Origin: Atherix ibis
Taxonomy: Eukaryota; Arthropoda; Insecta; Diptera; Athericidae
Assembly: GCA_958298945.1 (NCBI GenBank)
Contig: OY282605.1
Span: 40,960,811 to 41,024,810 of the forward strand
DNA: 64,000 nt
Reading direction: 5' to 3'
Shown here: piece by piece, positions 1-12,974 of the stretch
Numbering within the stretch: the first letter of the stretch is position 1
Layout: every line of letters begins with the position of its first letter
Notes under the pieces: model-generated
What the model saw: the letters and a program-made list of their open reading frames with translations, nothing else
What the model was told of the DNA's origin: nothing
Database searches by the model: none
Made by a program: the position numbers and the translations under genes

Positions 1-383
1 TATTTCCAATAAATAAGCTCAAATATTTAACTTACAAATTAATGTGAATGAATAAAGAAATTAATTTCAATTTAAAAATTTAAAAGAAAAATAAAATAAC
101 AAAATTTAGTCAATAGAAAAAAAAGAACTGAAACGCACGAGAAAAACTCTTTTGATAATCGTTAAAAGTCAACAAGCTCAATCAGTATACATTTTGACAA
201 TTTGTAATAGATTTTTTCTTTTTAGGTTTTTTTTTTTTAAAAAATAATTCAAACAAAACAAAAAAGCTCAAATTATAATACGACAAAAAAAAACACAAAG
301 ACTTAAACGGTTTTTTTTTAAATTTTCTACAAAAAAAAAATACTTTTAATTAAAAATAAATAAAATTTGGAGATTTTTTAAAA

Positions 384-444
384 ATGCAAAAAAAAACGTT
401 ATTTGAATATGTCTCTAATGCAGAAATGCACCGACATGTGGCAG
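384..444 (+). CDS. Candidate first or internal coding exon
   Basis: An ATG at 384 opens 20 codons whose second half has normal codon use (residues EYVSNAEMHRHVA). It ends at a good splice donor (gcag|gtaaat, GT at 445-446). An alternative reading uses the AG at 422-423 as acceptor, which would make a 21 nt microexon (424-444). The island is clearly less AT-rich than its surroundings. I do not recognise the peptide. Chance is still possible because so little sequence is involved. Confidence 0.2.
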
Positions 445-2555
445 GTAAATTTCTTTTTCCTAATAAAATGAAAACGTAGTAGATTCAAGACGTTGAGAAG
501 ATTTTTCAAACTCGCTGTCTCTTTTTGCCTGCCAACTGTCAAAATATCTTCAATCTATTACAATTTGCTCAATTGTTTTTCGATTAATTTAAATTTTTTC
601 TAATGCTTTTAATTGAATTGAAGAAAAAAGAACTTTAAAACAAAAATAATTCAAGTTTTTTCCATTTTTCTGCTTTGCAAAGAAATGAAAATATTTTTTA
701 AAAAAAGACATGATCTTTTCTTCATTATTATTATTAAATTATTCAAATAAATTTTTTTTCTTGTATATTTCAAAAATTCTCTTTTTTTTTGATTTAAGAA
801 GTAAAACTAATAAAAAAAATAATTTTGCCTAATAATCATCGATGAATTAAGAAGTTCCATTACATTTTTCTTTAGTTATTATCAAATTATCATAAATACG
901 TAAAATATATTTCTACCTAGCCACCAATTTAATAATTTTACTATTTTTGTACAAATCATATTGTGTTTTTATAAATAATAATAATAATTATAATTTTATT
1001 AATTAAAATTAATAAGAAATAAATATGAAAATTGCCTTAGTATAAATAATAATTATTTTTTATTACTATTTACATAAAAGTGTAAGAAAAAAACAATTAA
1101 TATTAGTAAAATTAAAAGTAATAAATAACTTACTATTAAATATAAGAGAGAGAAACTAAATTAAATAAGTACAAGTATAGGTAAATTAAAAATTAATATA
1201 ATTATATATATACACACACACACCTATTTATAAATTTACAAAAATCGAAGAAAAAAAAAAGAAAAAAACGTCAAAAAAATAAAATAAAAATGCAAAAATT
1301 ATATTGAAAAAATTTTATTGTCGAAATCACTGAGTGCCTAATTGTAGTATAATTAAAAATTAAATAAGAAATTTAAAATACAAAATTTAAAATTAACCAT
1401 TAAAAAATTTTTCCTTAGAGTATTTTTTTTTCAATTATAAATAATCACGGATAAGATTTTAAAAAGGATGTTTTTTTTTTGTTTTTATTAAAAATAATTT
1501 TTCTGTTGTAAACTTAAGAAAAAAACCAATAAAATTCATACAGAATAAAAGTACTATGAAAAAAAATGATTTAACAAACTTAAAAGAAAGAAAAAAAACA
1601 TAAAACAAAATACAAAAATTTCTATTAGAAAAGATTTGATAAGAAAAAATGTATAAAAACAATACGTAACCTTCTAAAAGTACTATTATCCTAATTAATA
1701 ATTAAATTTAAAAAAAAAATTAAGATTAATGCCTTTTATACAAGGAAAAGAAATAAAAAGAAATAGTTTTATTTTAAGTTAATTATATTTGCCATAATAA
1801 TTATATAAATTGTACTTTTATTTATTAAGGCAAATTAATTGTTAACAAGCAAAAAAAAAAATTAAGAAATAAATAAGATTAATTTCCATAAAAAAAAAAA
1901 AATTTTAGCTTATTCTTTACAAAAAAAATAGTAAAATTTTTAACAGCAACAACATTTTGCCATAATTATTAAAAGAAAGAAGAAAAAAATCAACAAAAAT
2001 AAGTTTGTGAAAATTTGTCGAAAAATATAAAAGTTGAAATGTACAAAAAGTAGTGTTGTTTAATCAGAAAAAATATAATTAATAAAATACAATAGCAAAT
2101 CGAAAATATTAATTAATAATTTAAATTTAATTAATTAAACAAAAATCAAATAAAAACACAAATCATAAAAAAAAAGACTGATCATACATTTTTTTGTTTT
2201 TAACGTTAAATAATTTCATAAATCAATGCTTGGAATTATTATTAATATTAAAATTTATTTATTTTTGTATTTTTTTTTGTTGTAATTTTTAAAAATACAA
2301 ATCAATTTTTATTTCATTATTTTTATTTATTTATTGTTTTTGTTTTTGTTTTTTTTTAAGAAAACCTTTTACATATATGGTAGATAAATAGAATTTTATA
2401 TAAAACAATTGAAAAATATACGAACTATTAATTTTTTATCGAATTGAATCGAAAATTGAAAGTTTTATTTAAATTTAGACAAAAAAAAAAAGAAAACAAA
2501 ATTTATATTATTAAAGGAAGGTTTTTCTTATTTTTTTTTTTTACTAAGGCCATAG

Positions 2556-2571
2556 ATGTCATCTGATGAAG
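2556..2571 (+). CDS. Candidate 16 nt microexon
   Basis: A long pyrimidine tract (2522-2542) and a branch-like ttactaag lead to an AG acceptor at 2554-2555. Then come 16 nt, ATGTCATCTGATGAAG, and a donor gtaaat at 2572. Both splice signals are good, but an exon this small cannot be proved from sequence alone. Confidence 0.15.
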
Positions 2572-2719
2572 GTAAATAAAAAAAAATTCTTTTTAAATTT
2601 TCTTTTTTTTTTAATATAAAAAAGAAAATAAATCAATTTCATTTCTGATTTTGTAAAATATTGAAATTTTTCTTTAACAATGAAATTTGAAAATGATAAA
2701 AGGTCCAAGAATTATTAAA

Positions 2720-4880
2720 ATCTTCTAAAACTGCTAGAAAATATACCATTTTTTTTTTAATGAAAATATAAAAATCAAATTTTTGAATTGAAAATAATTA
2801 AAATCTGCTACATCTGCTAGAAAACTCATTAATTGTTTAATATTGAATTCAAAAAAAAAAAACTGCTGGATAGGAAAATAGTAAAATCTGCTAGAAAATT
2901 TCTTTGTTTTTTGCAGTAAATATTTAAAACACAAATTTCTTAAATATAAAATTTTGAAATTAAATAGATTTGGTAGAATATCTTTGTTGTTTTTACTTAA
3001 GGTTTAAAATAAATTTTCTTAGGCATCAAATACCAAAATCTGCTAGAAAATCTGCTAGAATTTAAAAATAAAATGTCCGAAAAAATCATAATCTACTAGA
3101 TCTTCTGGAAAACTATATCTATTTTTATTACTACCAAAATTGAATAACAAAACTTCTGACTCAGAATATATTCAATTCTGATCGATCTGCAAGAACAACT
3201 CTTTTTTTTATTATGAAAATTTGCAATAATTATTTTGGCAATATGGAAATAAAATGTTCCAGTTATATTATATTAAAATCTACTAGATCTGCGAGAAAAT
3301 CTGTTGTTTTTTAATTAAAATCTACTAGAAAATTTATTTTTTGTTCACCTTAATTTCGAAATAAAATCTCTGAGCTATCAAATACTAAAATCTGCTAGAA
3401 AATCGATTTTTTTTCCATAGAATTTGAAAATAAAATATCTGAGCTAGAAAATCAATTTTTTTATTTTCAATAATTTGTTACAATAAAACTTTGTAGCTCT
3501 GTTAGAAAATCTACTATTTTTTTATAAGAAGACTTGTTAAATCTGCTAGAAAATGTTTTTTTTTTTTAATTTAAATTACAAAAAAAAATGTATAAACAGA
3601 AAATAACTGAATTCTGCTAGAAAACCTTTTTTTTCAACATTAAAATTTGAAGCCAAAATTTTTGCGTTATACATTTTTTTAGAAAATCTACTCAATTTTG
3701 CGTATTAAAATTTTTAATAACATATTCGCTAGATGTCTTAGAAAATCTATTTTATGGCACTAAAATTAAAAAAATTAAATTTCTTAATAGGGAAAAATAA
3801 AAATAACATTCATGAATAGAAAAATAATAAACAGATTTACTAGATCTGCTAGAATACCCCATTTCCGGTAAATATTTACAACAATAAACTTGGTAGATCT
3901 GCTTCCTTTTTATTATTTTCCCTTTTTAATATTAAATTTTGCTAAAAAATTTTTGTTTCTTATTTTCTGTGAAAAAAAAAATTTGAAAATAAAATTTGCT
4001 TAGTTAGAAAACATCAACATCTACTAGATCTGCTAGAAAATGTATCACTTTTGTATTTAAAATAACAAAACAGAATCTTATTACATCTGCTAGAAAATCT
4101 TTTGTTAGGTCTGGTAGAAAATCTTAAAATAAAACTTTTGAACAGGAAAATATCAAATTCTCCTAGAACTGCTATAAAATTTGACTTGTTTTTGTAATAA
4201 TTAAGAAAATTAATCAACGCACTTTAAATTTACAACAAAGAAACTTGTTATTCTTATGTTCAACTTAGGACTTTGCAAAATAAAATCGTTTGTACAGGAA
4301 AATATCAAATTCTGCTAGAACTGCTATAAAATTTGAATTATTTTTATAATATTTAAAAAACTTAATTAACAACAAAGAAACTTGTTAGATTTACTAGAAA
4401 ATCTAATGTTCAGCTTAGGACTTTGAAAAATAAAACTTTTGAACAGGAAAATATCAAATTCTGCTAGAACTGCTATAAAATTTGAATTATTTTTATAATA
4501 TTTAAAAAACTTAATTAACGAAGTGTCAATAAGTTCAATACTAAATCTGCTCGACATTGTTTACTTATTTTTGTATAAAATTTTTGCAATAAAAAATTTC
4601 CAATATCTGCTAGAATATTTTTTTCTTATTTACTGCTGGAAAATTTATTTATTTTATTTTATTTTTTGAAATAGACAATTTTGAAAATACAATCAAAATT
4701 TGTGAACTGGAAAATATCAAAATCTGTTGTTTTTTTTGTATGTCAATTTTACTAGAAAATCAGTTTTTTTTGGGGTTTTCAAATTTAAAAATTAACTTTC
4801 CAAGATATAATATGAAAATCTGCTAAATTGGCTTAAAATTTATCATAATAAATTTAGTAGATCTACTAAAAAAAATAAAA
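2720..4880. repeat. Dispersed 'ctgctagaaaat' repeat field
   Basis: The core word tctgctagaaaat, often doubled as ctagatctgctag, recurs dozens of times with irregular AT-rich spacers of roughly 20-80 bp. A 180 bp block around 4130-4330 is repeated almost exactly around 4430-4520. Minus-strand frames through it read FSSRSSR-like peptides, which are artefacts of the repeat. It belongs to the same family as the more regular arrays at 8.2-10.5 kb and 18.7-20.3 kb. Confidence 0.8.
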
Positions 4881-6821
4881 TCAACATTCTTGTACAGCAG
4901 TGCGACTTTTTTGTAGCTAAATTTTATTGGTTTTTCTTTATAAATTTTATTATAAAAATAAAATTATAGAGAAACTTTTTAAAAATATAAAAAAAGTTAT
5001 GTTTCCATTTTTCAAAAAACCATAAATGTTTTACTTAAAATTAATTACAAACTTTTTTTTTATTTTTTATAGAAAATTTAAATATAAATTATTTTCTGTT
5101 CTGTTATGAAAATTTGTTTTTAAAATGAATAATAGTATTTTCATGCCGAATCAAAAAATGTATATAATAAAGTTAAGAATTAAATAAATTAATTTATTTA
5201 ACTACTCTTTGACTTAGACTTTAAAAAAATGCAAAACAAATTTATACAAATTAGAAAATTAGGCAGGTAAGATTCAAATAAGCACAATACCTTCAAAAAA
5301 ATATAACAAAAAATTGAAATATTCTGGCAAAAAAAAAATTTGTTATAAATAAAAACCTTAAAAAGCAGATCTATTATAAGCAAAAATTATTTTAAAAAAA
5401 TTGTATAAACAAAAAAAAACTTGTACTATTTTTAAATAAAAATATAAGCTCTTAAAAAGTTCGAAAAAATATTGCATATTTTACACAAATTATTATGTCA
5501 AAAAAATTAAATATATAAACTATATAAATAGAATAAGTAAGTACTATATTGTATTATATTAAAATTTCATAACTAATAAACTATATTATGTTCTTTAATT
5601 AGTGGTAATTTTGTAAAATATATTAAATACACTAATATTTATTGAAAAAAAATGGGCAATGCACAAAAACAATGCAATATTTTCTATTTAATTTTCACTT
5701 GTTTATTTTTCTAAATATAATATTCTTATAGTAGAATATAATTTAAATTGAAAAATAAATAATAGAATATAATTGATGAAATTTTTATAATTAAAAAAAT
5801 TGATTAAAATTGATTAAGGAGGGGACTTAAAAAAGATACCTTTTAAAATTCATTTGGTTTCGTTAAAAATACCCTAAAAAAATATATTATTAATAAAGTT
5901 TTTCCTTTTTGTTTATATACCCTATAAATAAAAGAAAAATCTATAATTTCGTAAAATTTTTTAAGAATTTTATTATAATCGTAATTAAAAATATTAATTT
6001 TTTTTTAAAAAAAAAAGTGGTTATCGTCTTGTATAATATAAAAAAAAATGTTGAATAAAATTAGCTAAGTACATTCTCTTATTTTATAAATAAGTAATGT
6101 AAGAAAATTGATAAATTATTTTATTAAACCTAAACCATCCACCCCTCACCCTCCCCCCCCCCCCCTCTATTAAAATCTTACTCCAAAAAAAAAATACATA
6201 ACACAAATTAATGATTTTATGAAAAAAAATGTAAATAATATTCAGAAAATTTTAGATTTAAAATAAAATGAAAATAAAATTTAAAAGAATATTTTAATTA
6301 TAACTTTTAAATAATAATAGTTTATTATATAATATAATAATAGTAAAAACTAATTCATATGCGCGCTGGGGCAATGCAATTTTTTTTATTTTGTTAAAAA
6401 AAAAAAAAAAATTTCAACAAAAAAAAATGAATTTTTAATAATAGTTTGTAATTAAATTTTTTGTGAAGCTATTTAAAAAAAAAACAGTAGGTAAAACAAG
6501 AAACATTATATTCTTAAATAAAAGAAGAAAAATTATTTAAAAAAATATTAAGGAAAATTTGTCTTAAATTACTTTTAAAAAAAAAAACCTCAAAGAGAAA
6601 GGATATCTTGTATGGCTAATTTATGATTTTTAAAACCACACATTCAGTTTCCAAAAAACAAAAAAAAATAACTTATTAATTAATTGTTTCTATAAAATAA
6701 GATAAAATACAATTCAAATAAAACAGAGTTAAAAAATTTTAAGAATCAAATTTAAAAATTGAAATGTTTGTGAAGCTCTCTCTTAATTGGGGCCTTTTTT
6801 ATTTTATGAAAAGGTTAGTGT
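4881..6821. other. AT-rich stretch, no gene seen
   Basis: Only homopolymer-rich DNA is visible, with a 13-base C run at 6153-6165 inside a CT-rich patch (6136-6168). No coding frame or RNA gene was recognised. Confidence 0.55.
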
Positions 6822-6959
6822 ATGTCCATGGAAGAGCATGAGAGAGATAGTGCGATAGATTTGACAATTGACCAAGCCAGCAGTCACTGTCCTTTTTTGC
6901 CATTTGCATCAGTGATTCTCAAACATTATTTATTCAATTACAGACTTAAACTTCTGTAA
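6822..6959 (+). CDS. Candidate coding island, 45 codons
   Basis: An ATG at 6822 (second ATG at 6828) begins an open frame of 45 codons that stops at 6957-6959. The N-terminal part (EEHERDSAIDLTIDQASSH) has balanced codon use unlike the surrounding 80%-plus AT DNA. A pyrimidine-rich tract and AG at 6817-6818 could serve as acceptor, which would make it a terminal exon beginning TGT ATG. I do not recognise a family. It could equally be a remnant of a transposon. Confidence 0.3.
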   Translation: MSMEEHERDSAIDLTIDQASSHCPFLPFASVILKHYLFNYRLKLL

Positions 6960-7639
6960 AAGTTAAAATTATATATTCTAAATTTTTCAAATTAAATGAT
7001 TTTCTATTATTTTCCTTATTAAATTAATATCATTAAAATGAAAGAGATTAAAAACCATTAAATAAAAAAATATTATATTCATTAGTAATAAAATCGGCAT
7101 ATTTTTAAGTTTTTGTTTTAATTAATAAAAATTAAACAAGGAAAAAAACAACCAATATTTTAATAGAAAACTTGTTTAAATTTAAATTATTTAAGAGGAA
7201 GAAGAAAACCATATTATACTGTACTATATATTATAAATATAAAATTAAAAATAAATATGCGCAAGTGAAAAGATGTGGAAAATCTTCAAAAAAAAAAAAA
7301 AAAACTGTAAATATAACTAAATTGTGGCATTTAAAATAATAACATCAAATAGTTAGTATAAGAATTACTTTAAATAATATTAAGTATTATTATTTATGTA
7401 GAATATTTAAGAATATAATCAATGATAAATTTTTATATAAAATCACATTCGTGTACATGATGCGATTATGTTTTCGAGCATATTGTGTGTGTGTATTTTT
7501 AATTTTAATTCTAATTTTTAAATATATCTTTTATTTTTTTTGTCAAAATATTCTTAAGACTGAATAAATGTTTAAAAGGAAAAAAGAATAAAAGCTACAA
7601 AAAAAAATTAATAATAAGAGAAAATTACATTAAAAAAAA
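6960..7639. other. AT-rich stretch, no gene seen
   Basis: AT-rich DNA with a short GT run near 7485. Nothing gene-like was seen. Confidence 0.5.
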
Positions 7640-9884
7640 TTATATACAAAAATAAGAGAAGACAAAAAATCATATAGAAATGCACAAAAAAGTATTTTCT
7701 TTTTCTTTTCTTTTTTTTTAAATCATAAAAACCAAACCGTAATAATTAAAATATTTGGAAGAGAAAAAAAAACAATCTATTTTCTTTTAATTGATAATTA
7801 AATTTTTTTTTTCTCTCTAAATAAAAGTTTAATTTTAATTTAAGAAAGATTATTATAATTAAACAATTAATGAGTCTGTAACAATTCCACCCATAAATTT
7901 GTGCCTTTTTCTTAGTTTAATTTGTTATTGAAATAAATTGAAATAAATAATAAATAAATTTAAATAATTCTTGTAGTTTTATTTATTAAAAAATTTTAGC
8001 GATCAATGACATTTGGTCTAAAATAGAAGAATTATTATATTCCGACTAGGCGATCGAAGCTGCACTTCCTAAATTCTTATTCCTTCATTCAAAATTTTAA
8101 TAATAGGTGAATTTTTGAGGAATCTTACAAAACATAGTGAAGCATTTTTCTAATTCGTTTTATAGCAATAACCTTTTTCAATAATAAACATGCTAGACTG
8201 ATTGGTTACATGGTCTTTTTATCTGATCTGCTAGAAAATCTACTAGATCTGCTGGAAAATCTACTCTTGTTACATTAAAATTTATATTTAGCTATATTTT
8301 GTCATGGAAATTTTAAAGAGTAATATGTCTGATTAGAAAATTATTATAATCTACTAGATCTGCTAGAAAATTTAATTTTTGTATTTAAATTTGGAGTGAT
8401 AAGCTTCCTAGATTTGCTATAAAATGCAATTATTTATAGCAGTAATATTTAACAAATATTCAAATCTGATATGTCTGCTAGAAAATTTTCTTGTTTCTTT
8501 ATACCGAAAATTTAAAAAAACAAGAAATTTTCTTGTTTCTGTATACCGAATTGTATTGTAATAAAAAACCTGCAGATCTGCTAGAAAATCTACACTGATT
8601 TTTAATAGTAAAATTTTAAAATAAAACATTTGATCAAGAAAATATTTAAATCTACTAGATCTGCTAGAAAATGTGCTTGTTTCTCTACACAGAAATTTCA
8701 AAATACAATTTCCGAGTAGAAACATATTAAAATCTGCTAGAATTTCTTTTTTTCAGCATTAAAATTTATTTTGTAATGAAAAACCTGCAGATTTGCTAGA
8801 AAATCCACTCATTTTTAATAGTAAAATTTTAAAATAAAACATTCGATCAAGAAAATATTAAAATCTGCTAGATCTGCTAGAAAATTTGCTCGTTTCTTTA
8901 CACATAAAATTCAAAATATAATTTCTCTGTGGGAACATATTAAAATCTGCTAGAAATCCTTTTTTCGAACATTAAAATTTGTTACATAGTGGAAAACCGT
9001 AAGATCTACTAGAAAATCAACTCATTTCTAATAGCCCAATTCGAAAATAAATCTTTTGATCAAGGAAGTATTCAAATCTGCTAGATCTGCTAGAAAATTT
9101 GATTGTTACTCTACACGGAAAATTCAAAATACAATTTTCGGGTAGAAATACAATTCAAATCTGCTAGAAATCCTTTTTTCGAGCATTAAAATTTGTATTA
9201 TAATGAAAAACCTGCAGATCTGCTAAAAAATTCACTTATTTTTAATGGTAAAATTTGAAAATAAATCGTTGGATCAAGGAAATATTAAAATTTGCTAGAA
9301 AATTTGCTTATTTCTTGACACAGAAATTTCAAAATACAATTTTCGAGAAGGAACATATTAAATTCTGCTAAAAATATCTTTTTTTTAGCATTAAAATTTG
9401 TATTGTAATGAAAAACCTCCAAATCTGCTAGAAAATCTACTAATTTTTAATAGTAAAATTTTAAAATAAAACATTTGATCTAGAAAAAATTAAAATACAA
9501 TTTTCGGGTAAGAATCAATTAAAATCTGCTAGAATTACTTTTTTTAGCATTAAAATTTGTATTGTAGTGGAAAATCTGAAGATCTGCTAGGAAATCGGCT
9601 CGTTTTTAATAGTAAAATTTTCAAATAAAACATTTGATCAACAAAACATTAAAATCTGCTAGATTTGCTAGAAAATTTACTTGTTTCTTTGCACACAAAA
9701 TTCAAAACACAATTTCCGAGTAGAAATATATTAAATTCTGCTAGAAATCCTTTTTTACCCATTAAAATTTGTATTGTAATAGAAAAGCTGCAGATCTGCT
9801 ATAAAATTCAACTATTTTTAGCAGTTAAATTTGAAAATAAAATTTCTGAGCCAAAAAATATGGAAATCTGCTAGATCTGCTAGA
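7640..9884. repeat. Duplicated block, copy 1
   Basis: About 2.2 kb matches 18112-20275 at high identity in the same orientation. It includes single-copy-looking DNA (7640-8215, with the landmark cgatcgaagctgcacttcc) followed by the ctgctag array. Copy 1 has one extra short repeat unit near 8230 and about 60 bp near 9010-9070 that copy 2 lacks. The right edge falls inside a repeat unit (…gaaatctgcta). Confidence 0.9.
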
Positions 9885-10530
9885 AAATTTACTTTCTCTA
9901 CATCAAAATTACTACAAAAATTTAAAAAAAAACCTTCGAAACCTACTAGAAAATTTAATAATTTGCTTACGCAATAATTTTAAAGTAAAATTCCTGAACA
10001 GAAAAATATTAAAATAGGGTAGATGTTTTTAGAAATTTTCTCTCTCGGCATAAACATTTGCATTTTTATAAGTAGACTTGCTAGATTTGCTAGAAAAACC
10101 CACCTCATTTTTAGCAGTAAAATTTGACAATTGAATTTCGAATCAGAAAAATATTTAAATCTACTAGATCTGCTAGAAAATTTATTTGCTTCTCTTTTTT
10201 CGAGCATTAAAATTTGTATTGTAATAGAAAAGCTGCAGAACTGCTAGAAAATGCAATTATTTTTAGCAGTAAAATTTAAAAATAGAATTTCTGAGCCAAC
10301 AAATTTTGCAATCTGCTAGATCTGCTAAAAAATCTACTATCTCTGCGTTAAAATTACTATAGAAATAAAAAAAACTCCTAGACTTACTAGAAATTTTCTT
10401 TCTCGGCATAAAAAAATTGTTTTTGAATAAGAAAACTTGTTAGGTTTCCTAGAAAAACCACACATTTTTAACAGTAAAATTTGAAAATAGAATTCCGGAG
10501 CAGAAAAATATTTAAATCTGCTAGAAAATT
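8220..10530. repeat. Higher-order satellite-like array, ~214 bp period
   Basis: Short ctgctagaaaat words are organised into larger units. The marker ttgtattgtaatgaaaaacc or its variants recurs at about 8551, 8766, 8980, 9195, 9400, 9557, 9770 and 10215. Most spacings are 205-215 bp; one is about 159 bp (an internally deleted unit) and one is about 445 bp (two units with the marker lost). Open frames across it are artefacts. Confidence 0.8.
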
Positions 10531-10544
10531 TGCGTTATTATTAC

Positions 10545-11116
10545 GCTTATAATAAGCCAAAACACTCTTTTTGGTTTTATTGAACCTTTTAATGGAAAAA
10601 ACGATATTTCATAAATTGTATGATCTCGACTATCACCTTCCGTATCAACGTTTCATCAATTATTATATATCGACGCAGAAATTCAATCGACAGAACGATT
10701 GCGTTTGTTTTTCACTGTGAACAAACGCGGCTCTCACCCCTGAGCCATGTTATATTGACTGTAGTCTACTGAGAAATGGTACTCATCGGAAATATACTTG
10801 CTTTGATAGTAAGATCGCCATCTCTGTTATTTTGTAAGAACTTATTGACTCGCCGTCGAAACTTTTCCATTACGTATAAATTATAAAATCATTTAAATGG
10901 CCATTAAATGAAAATTTTTACATGACTACACATTAGATCCTTTTAAGGCAATTTTTTTAATTTTTTCGGCAATTACTTAACAGATATGGGTTTTTAAATG
11001 CTCAAAAGTTTGAAGATTGTCTGCGTAAATACGACAAAAAAATGTCCAACAGCATCAAACTGCATGATCTTTGAGGTTCACTGGCATCATTAAATCTCGA
11101 AAATGCACATCCTGGG
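10545..11116 (-). pseudogene. Unique DNA with a Tc1/mariner transposase C-terminal relic
   Basis: On the minus strand from about 11090 to 10860, pieces resembling the end of a DD41D-type transposase can be read: YADNLQTFEHLKTH and then GHLNDF near the end, compared with the GSHLNDV ending of the copy at 48.3-49.5 kb. There are many stops and frame changes. The rest of the stretch (10545-10860) holds nothing I recognise. Confidence 0.4.
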
Positions 11117-11186
11117 AACTTTTCGCATAATAAAGTCAAAATGTTTCGTATTAAACTTTTCGCATAATAAAGTCAAAATGTTTCGT
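11117..11186. repeat. 33 bp tandem duplication
   Basis: Two 33 bp copies (11117-11149 and 11154-11186), starting aacttttcgcataataaag, are separated by 4 bp and appear identical. This looks like a recent local duplication. Confidence 0.9.
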
Positions 11187-11299
11187 GTGTTTTATTGAAA
11201 CCACATATAATCTAGATTCAAATCCTTAACTTCAGATTCGGACAACAGTGCTCCGTATCGACATATTAATTCTGTTTTGTTAACGTTATACACCGATCG

Positions 11300-12260
11300 T
11301 GAGACATGATAACACGAGTCGCCTACGACTTAATAGGGATTGAGATTACGCTTAATTAGCGCACCACCATGACTGGCAGTCAACAGTCAATAATCAGTTA
11401 TAAGCTAACTCCTCCAACTATTAGTGGCGAGGCCTATCTAAACATCTACTGTCATAAGAAGTGACAGCGCCCGAGATAATTACCAGTATCTCTAACCAGC
11501 GATCCGGAGATCGTGTACCCGCAATATGGGTATTAACCACAGCCACCACGTTGCTGCCTAAGGCGCCTCACCATTGTCGGGCACAGTGTGTTCTAACACC
11601 ATGGGGCACCCCAATTCTCGTGGTACCAATTTTTGTTTTAAGAGTACTACGGTTTGTACTCCGCTCATTGAGCTACGGTCACACTCAAAATCGACAGAAG
11701 TCTCTATGTATTTAGTGGTGCTATATCGCGTCGTAAAACAAAATAACACCGGTCGCCCACGACCATTGGGATTGAGATACGATACGCTCAATCAGCGCAA
11801 CCATAACTGAAGTACTAACCAATTAACTGAATTGTTTAGCAGTAAGTAATCATTTATAAGCTGATTACCCCAACTGCTTGTGGCGAGGCCTACCTTAAAC
11901 CTCTGATGTCATAAGCAGTGACATCGCCCGAGATAAGTGCAAAGTATTGCTACTTTTGCCAGTTATCTCCCTTCCGCGATCCGTAGATCGTACCCGCGAT
12001 ATGGGTGTCAACCACAGCCACCACGTGAATGCCTAAGCAACCTCTCCAATAACCACAGAACAACAGGTTCGACTCCACTTGCATTAGCATATAGACAAAT
12101 ATTATGCTTTCAAAATGCAGCTTCAACGCCAAGACCTGAAAGATCTGTTTCATGTTTGAACTTCGTTCTGTCGGGCAACTCGGTTCCCGTGGTACCTACT
12201 TTTTTTATTAGAGTACTTCAGGTCTGTACCCCGCTCAGTGAGCAGTGGACAGCAATCTTA
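11300..12260. repeat. Two diverged ~450 bp tandem units
   Basis: The order of landmarks is repeated with an offset of about 440-456 bp: gggattgagat (11338, 11769), ataagct (11399, 11855), tggcgaggccta (11424, 11880), gcccgagataa, then atatgggt followed by aaccacagccaccacgt, and finally tggtacc followed by gtac(t/c)ccgctca. Base composition is much less AT-rich than the flanks. Overlapping open frames exist on both strands but none resembles a known protein, and none is conserved in frame between units. This is probably part of an unidentified transposable element. Confidence 0.7.
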
Positions 12261-12534
12261 TAACCTGCTGACCTTTTTACACTCTCTATTTCTTCGGTAC
12301 TCATCCACCATCTTTCCATCATTTTGTGCATATATAAATATATGCACCCCTTCATTTTGTTCATGCACCACCATTGTGTGATATATATAGTATATTAATA
12401 CCATAAAATATCACTTTCGGTCACATATTTACTGTAGCCCCCTTCCAGCATTGCTGTTTTCAGGATGATAAATAAATCTTTATATACCATCCCTCCACGG
12501 GGGCGAACTCAAAATCGACAGTAATGTTCTCTCC

Positions 12535-12700
12535 TTCTTCGTTTTCAAAAAATTCCATGCCAAGGACACCTTCGGATCAAAATGCACACCACACAGTTAC
12601 TTTTCGCCGATTCAAGAGTTTCTTCAGTTATTTGTGAATTTTCAGAGAGAGATTTTGACATAAGCTAGAAATGAATCTCAACGCTGAAGAAAATTTTATT
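12535..12700 (-). pseudogene. Tc1/mariner transposase fragment
   Basis: Read on the minus strand, it shows degraded pieces in the order expected around the first catalytic Asp of a DDxD transposase: an IFFSVEIHF-like piece, then ENSQITEE, then a VTVWC-FW-type segment. Frameshifts and stops throughout. A similar relic lies at 50.8-51.1 kb. Confidence 0.4.
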
Positions 12701-12701
12701 G

Positions 12702-12974
12702 GAAAAATCAGCATCCAGAGCCTGTTGTTTCAGCGCACCCTTGAGTGATTGTAACGCATTATATGATAATTTTATTTGAAAAATCAGCATCCAGAGCCTG
12801 TTCTTTCTTTTGAGTGATTGTAACGCATTATATAATAATTAAACGGTCTATAATGGCAAATCTTAAGCTAAATAAATAATGTTGTATTTATTTGACGGCT
12901 AACAAATGGCAGAACTGCACTTTACAAACTACAAAATGCATTTTGAACTGCACTTTACAAACTACAAAATGCAT
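12702..12974. repeat. Two further short tandem duplications
   Basis: First, about 75 bp units at 12702-12777 and 12778-12840 begin gaaaaatcagcatccagagc; the second unit has an internal deletion. Second, 30 bp units starting gaactgcactttac lie at 12912-12941 and 12945-12974 and are identical. Confidence 0.85.

Larger units (their letters stand above)
1..2719. other. AT-rich stretch without a confident gene
   Basis: Mostly A/T homopolymers and short A/T-rich words, with one short CA run near 1210-1223. Apart from two exon-like islands listed separately, every open frame is short and made of Phe/Leu/Lys/Asn codons, as expected of AT-rich noncoding DNA. It could be intergenic or intronic; the sequence does not decide. 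Confidence 0.6.

Noticed and set aside
12066..12076. B-box-like ggttcgactcc suggesting a tRNA gene or SINE
   Set aside because: No matching A box or cloverleaf upstream, and the second unit of the same repeat lacks the word.
11461..12263. Overlapping frames of 67-108 codons on both strands
   Set aside because: Not conserved in frame between the two tandem units, so they look like chance frames in GC-richer repeat DNA.
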